DNA of 64,000 nt from Sorex araneus (taxonomy: Eukaryota > Chordata > Mammalia > Eulipotyphla > Soricidae). Position 1 is the stretch's first letter, and the number at the start of each line of letters is the position of its first letter. Under the pieces are notes generated by a model that did no database searches, was not told where the DNA came from, and saw nothing but the letters and a program-made list of their open reading frames with translations. Location of the stretch: contig NC_073305.1 in NCBI RefSeq assembly GCF_027595985.1, positions 31,768,939 to 31,832,938 on the forward strand, given 5' to 3'. Positions 30,870 to 40,392 of the stretch are shown here, one piece after another. The position numbers were made by a program, and so were the translations under genes.

Positions 30870-31491
30870 GAAAAAGAAAAAAGTATATCTGAATATTACA
30901 TGTCTAATAGTCATATATCATGTGATAATAAAGCCGTAAGTATACATTAAATAAAAGGAGAATGTATTTTAGCTACTGTATTGAGCATTCAATATGTGTA
31001 AAGTCAGAACATCTGAGATGGCCACTGTAGGTGGGGAATGAAAGACAAATTCAGGAAGACATGAATTTGCTTAGTGAATCCAAATGACAGCTGAGCCAAC
31101 TGGCTGGGGGCAGCGATGAGGAACTGGTTAGGAGTCGGGTGTGGCTGGGCCGTGCTGGTGCCAGATAGTGAGAGTGCAGGGATCAAGGCAACAGAGACTG
31201 CCGGCCTGGTTTAGCGGGTTCGAAGGCAGGAGGAACAGGGAACTGGGTGGAATACCAGGGCTTCAAAAGATGAGGAAAGAGCCAACTGCACCAAATACAC
31301 AAGTCATGGAGTATCTAACACACCTTAGGAGTGCATTTCTTTTTTTTTTTTTAAAAAAAAAAAGCAAGTTAATATACTGTGGAAACTACTAACCACATAG
31401 TAATGTGTGTGTTGATTTATTTTTTTTGTTATATTTTTCAGATGAGTTTTTGGGTATGTGGTTTTTTTTATATTAAAAAAGTTGTTTTAAG

Positions 31492-31663
31492 GGGCTGGAG
31501 TGATAGTACAGTGGGTAGGTTGTTTGCCTTGCACACAACTGACCTGGAGTCAATCAATCCCCAGCATCCAATATGATTCCCCAGCACCACCAGGAGTAAT
31601 TCCTGAATGCAGTAGCCCCTGAGTACCACCAGGTGTGACCCAAAAAGGAAAAAAAAAAAAAAG
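31492..31663 (+). mobile_element. SINE (SOR-type)
   Basis: GGGGCTGGAGTGATAGTACAG to GGTGTGACCCAAAAAGG plus A tail. Confidence 0.9.
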
Positions 31664-31888
31664 TCATTTTAAATGTAGCTGGGGCGATGGCTGGAGTGGC
31701 TGAGCCCAGGCCTTGCAGGTGAGGCTACGTAGGTGTGATCCCGGAACTGCTGGCAATCAAACAACAAGAACAAGGAAAGGCGAAGAGAGAGTTGCAACAA
31801 CTGAATGGTGACCGGTACTGACTATCAAGGCGATCAAGGATGGAAAAGTGAAAAGGTACTCAACCGGGAGGAGATCTTAAAAGCCCAG

Positions 31889-32020
31889 GGGCCAAAGAGA
31901 GAGCACAGAGAGGAAGGCACTCGCCTTGCATGTGTCTGGCCCTGGTGTGATCACCACCAGCCGTTTCTCCCAAGCACAGAGCCAGAACATTCCCTGAAAA
32001 CAGCTGGATGAGGCCCAAAT
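31889..32020 (+). mobile_element. SINE (older)
   Basis: GGGGCCAAAGAGAGAGCAC to GGATGAGGCCCAAAT. Confidence 0.72.
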
Positions 32021-32836
32021 AATCCCCCTCTACCCATCCATCTGCACCACCCGCCACCCGCACCCCCCCCCCCGCCCCAAAAAGCCTTAATTATTTTCTG
32101 GTAAACAATTTTCTTTCAATAACATGAAGTCATCATACTAAATATTGCTTACTGATGTATTAAGATGATTAGCCAACAACTCTGGATCCAATGCAGCTCT
32201 GCGAGATAAAATAAAAGTTTCCCAGATGTGATTACGGAATTATCAAGCTTCTGGAGACAGGAGTGTCTCGGAGAGCCTGTTTACAGATGACGGCACTGAT
32301 CCTGACCGACGAGGCATATTCTAATTCAGCCAAGACAAACAAGAACACAGATCTCCAGACTTCTACTGCTCATGTTCTTAATAAACTTATGTTTATGAAG
32401 TTCATTTACAACTGTGGATGTTTGTGCAGGCTTCCCCTGCTCAAATCACATTTATGAAATTACAACCACAGTTTTGTTCATTTCTCATTGTGTTGTTAAA
32501 AGTCAGTTGGAAACCAATTTGCCAGAATCAACATAACTAGGAAGTCTGAAGAGTAAAAGTTGGACTTAGTGTTTTGGTGATTTCAATCTCAGATAATTAC
32601 CCTGCCTCTCTCTCTCCTCTCTCCCTTTCAGTTTCACTACACTCTGGAACTTCAGTCTTCCTTAAAATTAACTATCATTACGTTAAGTACTAATTCCCCA
32701 TCAAGTCCTTAACAGTCTACCACTAAAAAATTTTATGAAAAGAACTTTTTCATGTTCACCAGTAATTACAAGGCTCCATCTACAAAGGGACATTAATGTG
32801 TGAATTAATGAGCTTGCTATTAAAAACCTTGAGGTT

Positions 32837-33015
32837 GGGGCTGGATCGACAGCACAGCGGGTAGGGCACTTGCCTTGCACGCAGCCAACCCGGGTTCGAT
32901 TCCCAGCATCCCATGTGGTCCCCCAAGCACCACCAAGAGTAATTCCTGAGTGCATAAGCCAGGAGTAACCCCTGTGCAACGCCGGGTTTGACCCAAAAAA
33001 ACGGGAAAAAAATAA
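32837..33015 (+). mobile_element. SINE (SOR-type), full length
   Basis: GGGGCTGGATCGACAGCACAG to GTTTGACCCAAAAAAACGGG; imperfect flanking repeat AAACCTTGAGGTT / ACACCTTGAAGTT. Confidence 0.9.
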
Positions 33016-33601
33016 AAAAACACCTTGAAGTTATATGTAAGGATCCTATCTACCATCCTACTTCAGGATGTTTGTCTTGCCTTAGGCAAACGTTTACTGG
33101 CCCAAAGGCTCCACAATTTATGTTGCTGACACTATCGATCTTCCTTGAGGTAAAAATAGAAAACTTCAATTCAGTACCACCACCAACTTCCACAATATAA
33201 AGGAAAGAGTCAACTTCAGTTACTTGGAAGTGATTTGTTTCTTCCAATACAAAATAACTTTGCCGGTAATGAAATTAATAATTTTACTTATTTTGCTGTG
33301 TGTGGGGGGGAGGGAATCAAAAACAGGGGCTCACACCTGGAAGGCATGTACTCTGCCACCAGGAGCCTAAAAGTTAACAAACTTGAATTCGTGGTGAATT
33401 GCATTCAAATGCTGGCCTGAACAGGGTGCTGTGTGGCTCTTAGAATACTGGCCCTGGACAGAAACACAATGTCAATTTGTTGCAGAGAGAGTATCACACA
33501 TACCCAGATAAAAGCACCAGCTTCCCAGCAAGAAACCAGAATTCCCACCAAGTGTCAATTGTTTAAGCAAAAATAAACTCCCTCAAAAGTAACATTCACA
33601 G

Positions 33602-33768
33602 AGAGAGTGATAGCACAGCGGGTAGGGTGTTTGCCTTGCATGTGGGTCAACCCGGTTAGATCTCCGGCATCCCATACGGTCCCCCAAGCACCGCCAGGAG
33701 TAATTCCTGAGTGCAAAGCCAGGAGTAACCCCTGAGCATCGCTGGGTGTGACCCAAAAAGAAAAAAAA
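33602..33768 (+). mobile_element. SINE (SOR-type), 5'-trimmed, with TSD
   Basis: Perfect 17-bp repeat AAAAGTAACATTCACAG at 33585-33601 and 33769-33785. The element begins AGAGAGTGATAGCACAG, so a few head bases are lost. Confidence 0.93.
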
Positions 33769-33785
33769 AAAAGTAACATTCACAG

Positions 33786-33918
33786 GGGCCAGAGAGAAAG
33801 CACAGGGGTAAAGGCTATGCAGCCAACCCTGGTTTGATCCCCAGCAGCTCAGACCTCCAAGCACCTCCAGGAAGAAACCCAGAGCACTGAACCAGGCTGA
33901 GCAGAGCTGGGTGTGTGG
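33786..33918 (+). mobile_element. SINE (older)
   Basis: GGCCAGAGAGAAAGCACAGG to GCTGGGTGTGTGG. Confidence 0.75.
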
Positions 33919-34064
33919 ACTCACCTCCCCCAAGGCCCCAAAATGTGTGAGCACCTCCTCCTGGCATGCCCACAATCTCCAGTCCTGCGACGAGCAACAA
34001 CCACATCCAAGCAGAAAAGTAACATATCAAAAAGCTTGTGAAATAAGATGGGGGTGAGGCTTGG

Positions 34065-34065
<1 letters not shown>

Positions 34066-34103
<38 letters not shown>
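34066..34103 (+). repeat. Uninterrupted run of 38 G
   Basis: A pure G homopolymer preceded by GAGGCTTGGC and followed by ATGAGCCG. It may be a real G-tract or partly a sequencing/assembly effect. Confidence 0.8.
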
Positions 34104-34104
<1 letters not shown>

Positions 34105-34396
34105 TGAGCCGACTACTCAAGTGGCAAAGGACAAGGCGCACAGCTTGGGGTAGCATCTAACACTGAATGTCCCTTCCCACCTTAGCACCAGGATGTGGCC
34201 CTGGTGACTTCATCCCAGGCACTGCGAGGCCAAAGCACATCAGGAGTGCACGGCATCTACCCAGACTGCAAAAAAAGAAGGAAAAAGACACAACAAAACA
34301 TAGGCAAAGGAGCTAGCTCAGGGTACACTAAATAGCACAGAACAACACTGGCATCTTCCAGGGATTCTCAGATAAGCATTTCTGGGCGCCAAAGAC

Positions 34397-34524
34397 ACCT
34401 CCGTACAGCCGGTAAGGTGCTTGTCTTGCACAGGGCCTGCCTGAGTTTGATGCCTGGTATTCCATATGGTTCCCCAAGAACCACCAGGAGTGATTCCTGA
34501 GTGCAGAGTCAGGAGTAACCCCTG

Positions 34525-34526
<2 letters not shown>
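34397..34526 (+). mobile_element. SINE feeding into a VNTR
   Basis: TACAGCCGGTAAGGTGCTTG to CAGGAGTAACCCCTGAAC. Its last 22 bases are the source of the repeated unit that follows. Confidence 0.85.
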
Positions 34527-34575
<49 letters not shown>

Positions 34576-34663
34576 CCCCTCAGGCAGAGCTAGGAGTAAC
34601 CCCTGACACACACACACACACATACACACAGAGCCCCTCAGGCAGAGCTAGGAGTAACCCCTG

Positions 34664-34699
<36 letters not shown>

Positions 34700-34755
34700 C
34701 ACACAGCCCCTCAGGCAGAGCTAGGAGTAACCCCTGACACACACACCCACACCCA

Positions 34756-34794
<39 letters not shown>
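34525..34794 (+). repeat. SINE-tail plus (CA)n VNTR
   Basis: Four CA tracts alternate with three copies of GAGCCCCTCAGGCAGAGC-TAGGAGTAACCCCTGA (about 34572-34606, 34631-34664, 34705-34737). The CAGAGC.AGGAGTAACCCCTGA half is SINE 3' sequence. Confidence 0.92.
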
Positions 34795-34797
<3 letters not shown>

Positions 34798-34919
34798 GCC
34801 CGAAAAAGGAAGTATTTCAGGGAAGGGTGGGTAGATGGCAGTTACGTTTCTGTTCTGCAGAAGCCAATCATAAAATTAAGTTTACATCTGACTGGTGATG
34901 GAACTGTACAACGCGTAAC

Positions 34920-35050
34920 TAAGGAACTAGTACAGTGGGTAGAGCGCTTATGTTGCACACACCGGGCTCGAGCCCTGGCACCACATATGGTTCCCCAAGC
35001 CCTGCTAGTAAAGCCCTGGGCACAGATGGGTGTGGTCCTCCCTCTCTCTA
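34920..35050 (+). mobile_element. SINE (older)
   Basis: GGAACTAGTACAGTGGGTAG to GATGGGTGTGGTCCTCC. Confidence 0.72.
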
Positions 35051-35445
35051 AATTAAAAGGCCTGGCTGTGCCCGGACCGGCCTGCTGGCTCCACTGTCTT
35101 CCCCACTGGTGTCCAGTGGCTCACGGTCCCTACCACAGAGCCTCCGAGATTTAAAAACATCTGGGGGGGGGGGGGAAACACTCAAGAGAACATCTAATTC
35201 AGCCTTCTCTAATTCTGAGACTTTCTGAAGAAGACAATGCCTGGCTTTTAATTTTCACAGTTCCCTTTCTCTCTGAGAGTCTGAGAAATAGATTCAGACT
35301 GACATGTCCAATACAAACATGCAATGCCATCCTGAATAAGACATCACTGGGCCTGCGGGCCCCTGGATAAAGGACCTCTTTTGACTTGAAGGTTTCTCTA
35401 TTACAGTTGTTTCCATATTGCAGCTCTGCATAAAATCATAATTTG

Positions 35446-35622
35446 GAAGGGTGGAGGTAGCAGGGGCATACCTGGTAATCCTCGGGGGTTACTCCTGACT
35501 CTACACTCAGGAATCACTCCTGATGGTGCTCAGGGAACCACAATGGATGTCAGAGGTCTAATCCTAGTTTGTCCACCTGCCACGCAAGTGGCCTACCCCA
35601 CTGTACTATCTCTCTGGCCCCT
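35446..35622 (-). mobile_element. SINE (SOR-type, diverged)
   Basis: GGGGCATACCTGGTAATCC to CTATCTCTCTGGCCCC. Confidence 0.82.
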
Positions 35623-35651
35623 ATAATTTATTTCTTAAAATAAGTCATATA

Positions 35652-35806
35652 GGGGCCAGAGTAACAGCACAGCAGATAGGGCTCTCAATGCAAAGTTTTC
35701 CTGGGGCCATAGAGAACTCAACAGGCTGAAAGAAGCCCAGGTTTGATCCACTGTACCACATCTTCCCCCAGTCATGAACACTGTACTGGGTGTGGTACAA
35801 AGACAC
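35652..35806 (+). mobile_element. SINE with 50-bp insertion
   Basis: GGGGCCAGAGTAACAGCACAG, then foreign TTTTCCTGGGGCCATAGAG, then box B CCCAGGTTTGATCCACTG. Confidence 0.72.
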
Positions 35807-35907
35807 AAAAACCAAGACAGTTAGCTACCCCAGGTATTAAATTTATTAAATTTAACTTAATTCCTTTCATATGTAACTTCCTTGGGGCCTTCTGCATAAC
35901 TCCTGTT

Positions 35908-36057
35908 ATATGCTGATGTTCAGGGGTTACTCCTGGCTCAGCACTCAGGAATTACTCCTGGCAGTGCTCAAAGGACCAGAGGGGATGCTGGGGATTGAAT
36001 CCAGGTTGGCCCTGTGCAAGGCAAATGCCTTACCCACTGTACTATGCTCCAGCCCCT
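35908..36057 (-). mobile_element. SINE (SOR-type)
   Basis: GATGTTCAGGGGTTACTCC to CTATGCTCCAGCCCC. Confidence 0.85.
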
Positions 36058-36154
36058 ATGTACCACTGTATGTGGCTACAAAACCGAAATCAACCATTAA
36101 CAGTATTCTGATTAATGATTCATTATAATTATATTGACATAATATGTAGTATCC

Positions 36155-36316
36155 AGGGGCCGGGGAGGCAGCTCCTTGGGCTAAGTGCATGCTTCGCATA
36201 GACAGGAGGTCTGGATTCCATCTCCTGCACTGGACAGTCCCCAGAGCACGGACACAGACAAGCCCCTGGCACAGAGCAAGAAGCAGTTCCACGACCGCCA
36301 GTTCTGGCCCCCAAAG
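36155..36316 (+). mobile_element. SINE (divergent)
   Basis: GGGGCCGGGGAGGCAGCTCC, GCATGCTTCGCATAGACAGG, CTGGCCCCCAAAGC; may be an older subfamily. Confidence 0.6.
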
Positions 36317-36356
36317 CAAAAAAATATATATCTATATATAATGTTTATTATATATA

Positions 36357-36493
36357 TTTGGGGGGCCACACCCAGTACTGCTCTCCGGGATCATTCCTGG
36401 AAGGCTCAGGGGAAAATATGGGCTGCTGGGGATCAAACCTCAAACCCAGGCGGGGCTGCCTACAAGGCAAGGGCTTTACCGCTCTGCCCCCCA
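36357..36493 (-). mobile_element. SINE (older)
   Basis: TTTGGGGGGCCACACCCAG to GGCTTTACCGCTCTGCCCC. Confidence 0.8.
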
Positions 36494-37441
36494 CCAACAA
36501 CCTTTCAAGGAAAATTCATCTTCCTCTCCTTTCTGAATTCAAGCATAAAGTCTATCAACAAAATTCCTATTGCTGTTCTATTCCAAGGACCTGAAACTAT
36601 GGGTTATAAACTATAAATAAGTCATTAATTTTGCCATTTTTCACTAGCAAGGAAAAGGCAACTGAAAAATAAGATTTTACAGGCAGCAACAGGTCCTATC
36701 CATGTCTTCTGGGCAGCAAGAACCTTTCAGGGGAATGCCTGTCCTCTCTGTCCTCCAGACTCCTGCCGTGCCTGCTGAGTTTGGCTACTCTGCAGACCGA
36801 GACATGACTTGACATCCCGAAGAAGGCCTGCGAGCAGGGATAAGGGAAATAGAAGGAAGCCTTTCCGGATGGAGGAAGAGCCTGGACAGGGAACAGGGGA
36901 GGGTCAGCAGGAGGCCCCCGAAGTCTGGCAAGATGCTAACTGTTAACAGGAAAGATGGACGGAGCGGAGGCCCGTGTCCCCACAGCCCCCGCTGGCCTTG
37001 GCCCCGGCAAAGGCTTTCGCAATTGTTCCTAAACGTGACGGTATGAAGGATGAACACGGAGCCAAACTGCGGGGCCCGCTATGCCTCTGCTATTCCATAA
37101 AAGTAGGTCATCTGAATTCTAAGAACTCAAGGCCGTGGTATCGCAGTTCTAAGAATCAAAATCTTCCAAAGGAAGAACTTAGATTTATTTGAACCAGGGA
37201 TGTAGGTTAGGAAAATCAAGCCCGTTCCCAGCCCCGAAGACGGATCCGGGGGCTGTCCCACACCTCGCAGCAGGGCGCGCACCAGACCCTCCACGTCGGC
37301 GGCGCGCGAGTGGGGGGCGGGGAAGGTGGGGCGGGGGTGGGGGGGAACGGCTCGGGCGCCCCCAGCGACCAGGACCCCCATCCCCCCCAATCCCGCAGGC
37401 GAGGATGCCCCGCCCGGGCCACACACGGTGCAGCCCGCTCA

Positions 37442-37900
37442 GGGTGGGCGAGCGCGCAGCGGAGCCACGACGACAGCCCAGCCCAGCCGCCGGGGTCTCG
37501 AGGGAGGGAAGGAAGAACTCCGCCCGGCCGGGTGGGCGCGCGGGGCCACAACAGTCCAGTCTTGGGGGGGGGGCGCGAGGGGCCAAGAAGACAGACTAGC
37601 CCCCCGGGGGGCCTCGCAGGAGGAAATGAGGAGGAAAGGAGGAGCCCGGGCCCCGGCCAGGGTGGGCGCGCGGAGCCACGACGACAGTCCAGCCCCCGGG
37701 GGCTCGAGGGAGGGAAGGAGGTACCCCTGGCCTGGGCGGGGTGGGGTGGGCGCACGGGGCCACGACGACGGCCCAGTCCCTTGGGGTCCCGAGGAAGGGA
37801 AGGAAGAACCCCGGCCCGGGCGGGGTGCGCGCGCGGGGCCACCACAACAGCCCAGACTCCCGGGGGGCCTCACGGGGAGGGAAGGAGGAACTCCGGGGTG
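37442..37900. repeat. GC-rich minisatellite in CMTM6 intron 1, about 80-bp units
   Basis: Diverged units start at about 37442, 37530, 37660, 37744 and 37823. Each opens with GGGTGGGCGCGCGG, continues with GCCACGACGACAG-like sequence and ends with a GGGAGGGAAGGAGGA-like purine run. One unit (37563-37659) is internally altered. The array starts only about 50 bases inside the intron from the exon 1 donor. Confidence 0.8.
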
Positions 37901-37948
37901 GGGAAAGGGCCGCTTCCTGCGCGCCCCGCAGCCTCCCCGCCCACTCAC

Positions 37949-38086
37949 CAGCTCGGTGAATTTGAAGGCGCGCTGGAGCCGCGAGAGCCGGTGCAGGGAG
38001 CAGCAGGAGCTCAGGCCTCTCCGGGGGGCCCTGCCTGGGCTCGGGTTCTCCTCCGTGGTGGGGCTGTACACGGTTCCGTTCTCCAT
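37949..38086 (-). CDS. CMTM6: CMTM6 coding exon 1 (start codon, N-terminal cytosolic tail)
   Basis: The start ATG is at 38086-38084 in a strong Kozak context (GGCCATGG). The 46 codons begin MENGTVYSPTTEENPSPG, nearly identical to the human N-terminus, and end AFKFTEL before the donor GTGAG. An in-frame ATG 14 codons upstream is less likely because the MENG start is conserved and has the better context. The second half of the exon (RRGLSSCCSLHRLSRLQRAF) is much less human-like than the first half. Phase is 0. Confidence 0.93.
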
Positions 38087-38350
38087 GGCCCCCGACCCGG
38101 CCGCGGCGGCTGCACACACGGAGCGCACTCGACGGCAGACTGCAGGAGCTGGGGAGGGGGGGTGCCACTTCCTGAGCCACCGCCCCCGCTTCCGGCCGAC
38201 TCCGCCCCGCCCCGCCCCCGACCGCCCATTGCTCCGCCCCCGCCGTGTAGCACCGCCCCCGACCGCCCTGTTGCCCCGCCCTCCCGTGTAGCCCCGCCCC
38301 TTTATCTCCGCCTTCCGATCGCCCCGCCCCCACGCGCTTCGTCCAATCGT
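38087..38350 (-). promoter_or_regulatory. CMTM6: CMTM6 promoter / 5'UTR, CpG island core with GC boxes
   Basis: A very CpG-rich segment upstream of the start codon. From about 38195 to 38335 it has many GC boxes (CCCCGCCCC and variants), in part as a tandem repeat with the spacer CCGTGTAG. A CCAAT box lies at 38343-38347. No TATA box is visible, as expected of a dispersed CpG-island promoter. The exact start site cannot be read from sequence. Confidence 0.75.
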
Positions 38351-38914
38351 TTGTGAGGACGACGAGTCTTTTTTTTTCCTGGATGGGGGCGGTCAAGCTC
38401 TGGACCCAACTCGGAAACCCCATGGCTTGTGTCTCTAGGGCTAAAGTGAAGGAGAAGGGAAGTTGGAGGCCAAGGCCAGATATACTACAGGCGTTTACAA
38501 AAGGAACGTGAATTTTGTTTTCCACTTTGTTTTCAGATTAAAATTTATTTTCAATCATATACAATGGATTGTTTGGGAGGATGTGCAGGATTGCCTCCCT
38601 CTGCATGTCTCTGAATCCGTTCTAGGCTTGTCTAAATCACTTTTCATTGACTTGCCTCTTTCTTGTGCCACAGCTGCCACTGTGACGTATGTTAATGCTA
38701 TGTTAATTTGCGGGAATTTTAGGAAACTTATAAGGAGTTAATTATAGTTTAGTAACTGAAGTTAATTGACGTCTCAGGCACACATATTTCCTTCACAACT
38801 CTATAACGTAGGGACTGTCATTACTTTTGTTGAATAATAATTCAACTGAGTTTTGGGTTTCTGTTTTTTTTTGTTTTGTTTTTTGGGTTTTTTTGATAGA
38901 TTGGTTGTTTGCTT

Positions 38915-39075
38915 TGGGAGCCACATTGAGCAGTGCTCAGGGGTTGCTCCTGGCTCTGAGCTCAGGGATCACACCTGGCAGTGCTCAAGAGACCATATGG
39001 GATGTTGAGGGTGAAACCCCTGTCTGTCTGGTACAAAGCAAATGCCCTACCCACTGTACTCTCCCTTCGGCCCCT
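38915..39075 (-). mobile_element. SINE (older)
   Basis: GGGAGCCACATTGAGCAGTG to CTCTCCCTTCGGCCCC. Direct repeat CAACTGAGTTTT at about 38843 and 39077. Confidence 0.82.
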
Positions 39076-39088
39076 CCAACTGAGTTTT

Positions 39089-39273
39089 TTTTTGTTGTTT
39101 TTTTTTTGCTTTTTGGGTCACACCCAGCAATGCTCAGGGGCTACTCCTGGCTCATGCACTCAGGAATTACTCCTGGCGGTGCTCGGGGGACCATATGGGA
39201 TGCTGGGAATCAAACCCGGGTCGGCAGCGTGCAAAGGCAAATGCCCTCCCCACTGTGCTATCGCTCCTGCCCC
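39089..39273 (-). mobile_element. SINE (SOR-type)
   Basis: GCTTTTTGGGTCACACCCAG to GCTATCGCTCCTGCCCC. Confidence 0.9.
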
Positions 39274-39337
39274 AGTTCTTCTCTTTAATTTCATTTCTTT
39301 TCATTTTACAGTCATACCCAATGGTCTTTGAGGCCTA

Positions 39338-39460
39338 GTCCAGCTGCAATACTATGGGTCACTCCCAGCAGTGCCTAAAAGGACTTGTTCTGCTGAAAAT
39401 CAAATCCCACCATTTAGTATTCAAAGCATGTATCCAGGTGTCCAGTCCTTTGAGCTGTCT
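39338..39460 (-). mobile_element. SINE (old)
   Basis: GGTCACTCCCAGCAGTGCC and TTCAAAGCATGTATCCAGG. Confidence 0.45.
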
Positions 39461-39479
39461 CAATATTTTGTGTACTAAT

Positions 39480-39552
39480 TTTGTGTCAGGGATTGAACTC
39501 TGGGCCTCAACCATGGGACACATGTAGTCTACCACTGAACTATATTCCTCTA
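39480..39552 (-). mobile_element. tRNA-Ala-like SINE (ID-like)
   Basis: Shares TTGTGTCAGGGAT and CTACCACTGAAC with 25281-25354. Confidence 0.7.
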
Positions 39553-39584
39553 TTCATGTCAACTAAGTTCATTTTATTTATTTT

Positions 39585-39686
39585 TAATTTACGGCCACAC
39601 CCAGAAGTGCTCAGGAGTTACTACTGGCTCTGCACTCTGGAATCACTCCTGATGAACTCAAAGGGCCATACGGGATGCTGGGGATT
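39585..39686 (-). mobile_element. Older SINE, first part (interrupted)
   Basis: GGCCACACCCAGAAGTGCTC to GATGCTGGGGATTAAAACC; the rest resumes at 39902-39950. Confidence 0.85.
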
Positions 39687-39702
39687 AAAACCAAGTCAGC
39701 CA

Positions 39703-39901
39703 AGGGGCCGGAGCGATAGCACAGCGGGTAGGGCGTTTGCCTTGCACGCGGCCGACCCGGGTTCGATCCCCGGCATCCCATATGGTCCCCCAGCACCGCC
39801 AGGAGTAATTCCTGAGTGCAAAGCCAGGAGTAACCCCTGAGCATCGCTGGGTGTGACCCAAAAAGCAAAAAAATAAGTAAATAAATAAAATAAAATAAAA
39901 T
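39703..39901 (+). mobile_element. SOR-type SINE, near-consensus reference copy
   Basis: This is the cleanest example of the dominant family. GGGGCCGG starts the tRNA-derived head. Box A is TAGCACAGCGG (39717-39727) and box B is GGTTCGATCCC (39760-39770), the internal RNA polymerase III promoter. Then come CATCCCATATGGTC, CCGCCAGGAGTAATTCC, CCAGGAGTAACCCC and GGGTGTGACCCAAAAAGC, followed by an A-rich tail with TAAA repeats. A perfect 16-bp target-site duplication AAAACCAAGTCAGCCA lies at 39687-39702 and 39902-39917, inside an older SINE. A-tail and duplications of this size indicate L1-type target-primed insertion. I recognise the family as that of shrews. Confidence 0.96.
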
Positions 39902-39950
39902 AAAACCAAGTCAGCCATATGCAAGGCATGAGCCTTACCTGCTGTACCAA
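39902..39950 (-). mobile_element. Older SINE, second part
   Basis: CCATATGCAAGGCATGAGC and CTTACCTGCTGTACC continue the copy broken at 39703. Confidence 0.85.
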
Positions 39951-39974
39951 GTTAATTTTAAAAATATAGTTCTA

Positions 39975-40146
39975 GGGGCTGGAGCGATAGCACAGCAGGT
40001 AGGGCATTTGCCTTGCACACGGCCGACCCAGGTTCGATTCCCAGCATCCCATATGGTTCCCTGAGCACCACTAGGAGTGATTCCTGAGTGCAGAGCCAGG
40101 AGTAACCCCTGTGCATAGCCAGGTGTGACCCAAAAAGCAAAAAAAT
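39975..40146 (+). mobile_element. SINE (SOR-type), full length
   Basis: Near-consensus; TATAGTTCTA repeated at 39965 and 40162. Confidence 0.93.
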
Positions 40147-40194
40147 ATATATACCCATATATATAGTTCTAATTTTATTTATTTATTGGATCTG

Positions 40195-40300
40195 CTTCAG
40201 GACCACCTTAAAGGTGCTCATGGAGGCTTGGAAGGCCATGCAGTGCTGGGACTAAAACCGAGACTATGTGTAAGGTGTGTACCCTAAGCACCATACTTAA
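40195..40300 (-). mobile_element. SINE relic
   Basis: GGACCACCTTAAAGGTGCTC and ATGCAGTGCTGGGACTAAAA. Confidence 0.4.
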
Positions 40301-40392
40301 ATACACAGATACCCTAAATATCTCTCACCTTCACCTGGTTTATTCCATGGAAGATGATAAAACTGATGTTTTGTTTAATTTTTGAGCCACAC

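Larger units (their letters stand above)
22688..37948 (-). other. CMTM6: CMTM6 intron 1 (15.3 kb)
   Basis: SINEs, microsatellites, a poly-G run (34066-34103), a SINE-tail VNTR (34525-34794) and, at the promoter end, a GC-rich minisatellite. Stretches with no feature that I recognise: 22900-23185, 24450-25090, 25965-26310, 26540-27490, 28430-28945, 30125-30530, 30870-31490, 32090-32836, 33020-33584, 35055-35440, 36500-37200. Confidence 0.85.
14905..38150 (-). other. CMTM6: CMTM6 gene (complete: promoter-proximal exon to poly(A) site)
   Basis: Four coding exons on the minus strand (37949-38086, 22511-22687, 20498-20596, 17549-17683) join without phase error into 182 residues; human CMTM6 has 183. 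CMTM6 is a four-pass MARVEL protein of plasma membrane and recycling endosomes that binds PD-L1 and protects it from lysosomal degradation. The four predicted membrane helices lie at about residues 40-60, 66-90, 107-127 and 139-158. Intron lengths are about 15.3, 1.9 and 2.8 kb. The transcript should start in the CpG island near 38110-38170 (inferred) and end near 14905, beyond AATAAA at 14924-14929. It lies tail to tail with CMTM7 and upstream of nothing transcribed divergently that I can see. Confidence 0.95.
37200..38350. other. CpG island over CMTM6 exon 1
   Basis: The CpG density contrasts sharply with the AT-rich SINE sequence on both sides. It includes the promoter, exon 1 and the first 700 bases of intron 1. 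The long apparent ORFs here (up to 348 codons on +, 309 on -) are a by-product of GC richness. Confidence 0.85.

Noticed and set aside
37216-38525. Very long ORFs (348, 321, 309, 229 and 209 codons) on both strands
   Set aside because: They overlap each other in several frames in a CpG island with a GC-rich minisatellite; few stops are expected. Only the short CMTM6 exon 1 within them has family support.
39703-39901. tRNA gene, from box A and box B
   Set aside because: The boxes belong to the SINE head. The head cannot fold into a full cloverleaf with an intact acceptor stem as read by eye, and the copy has an A tail and TSD.
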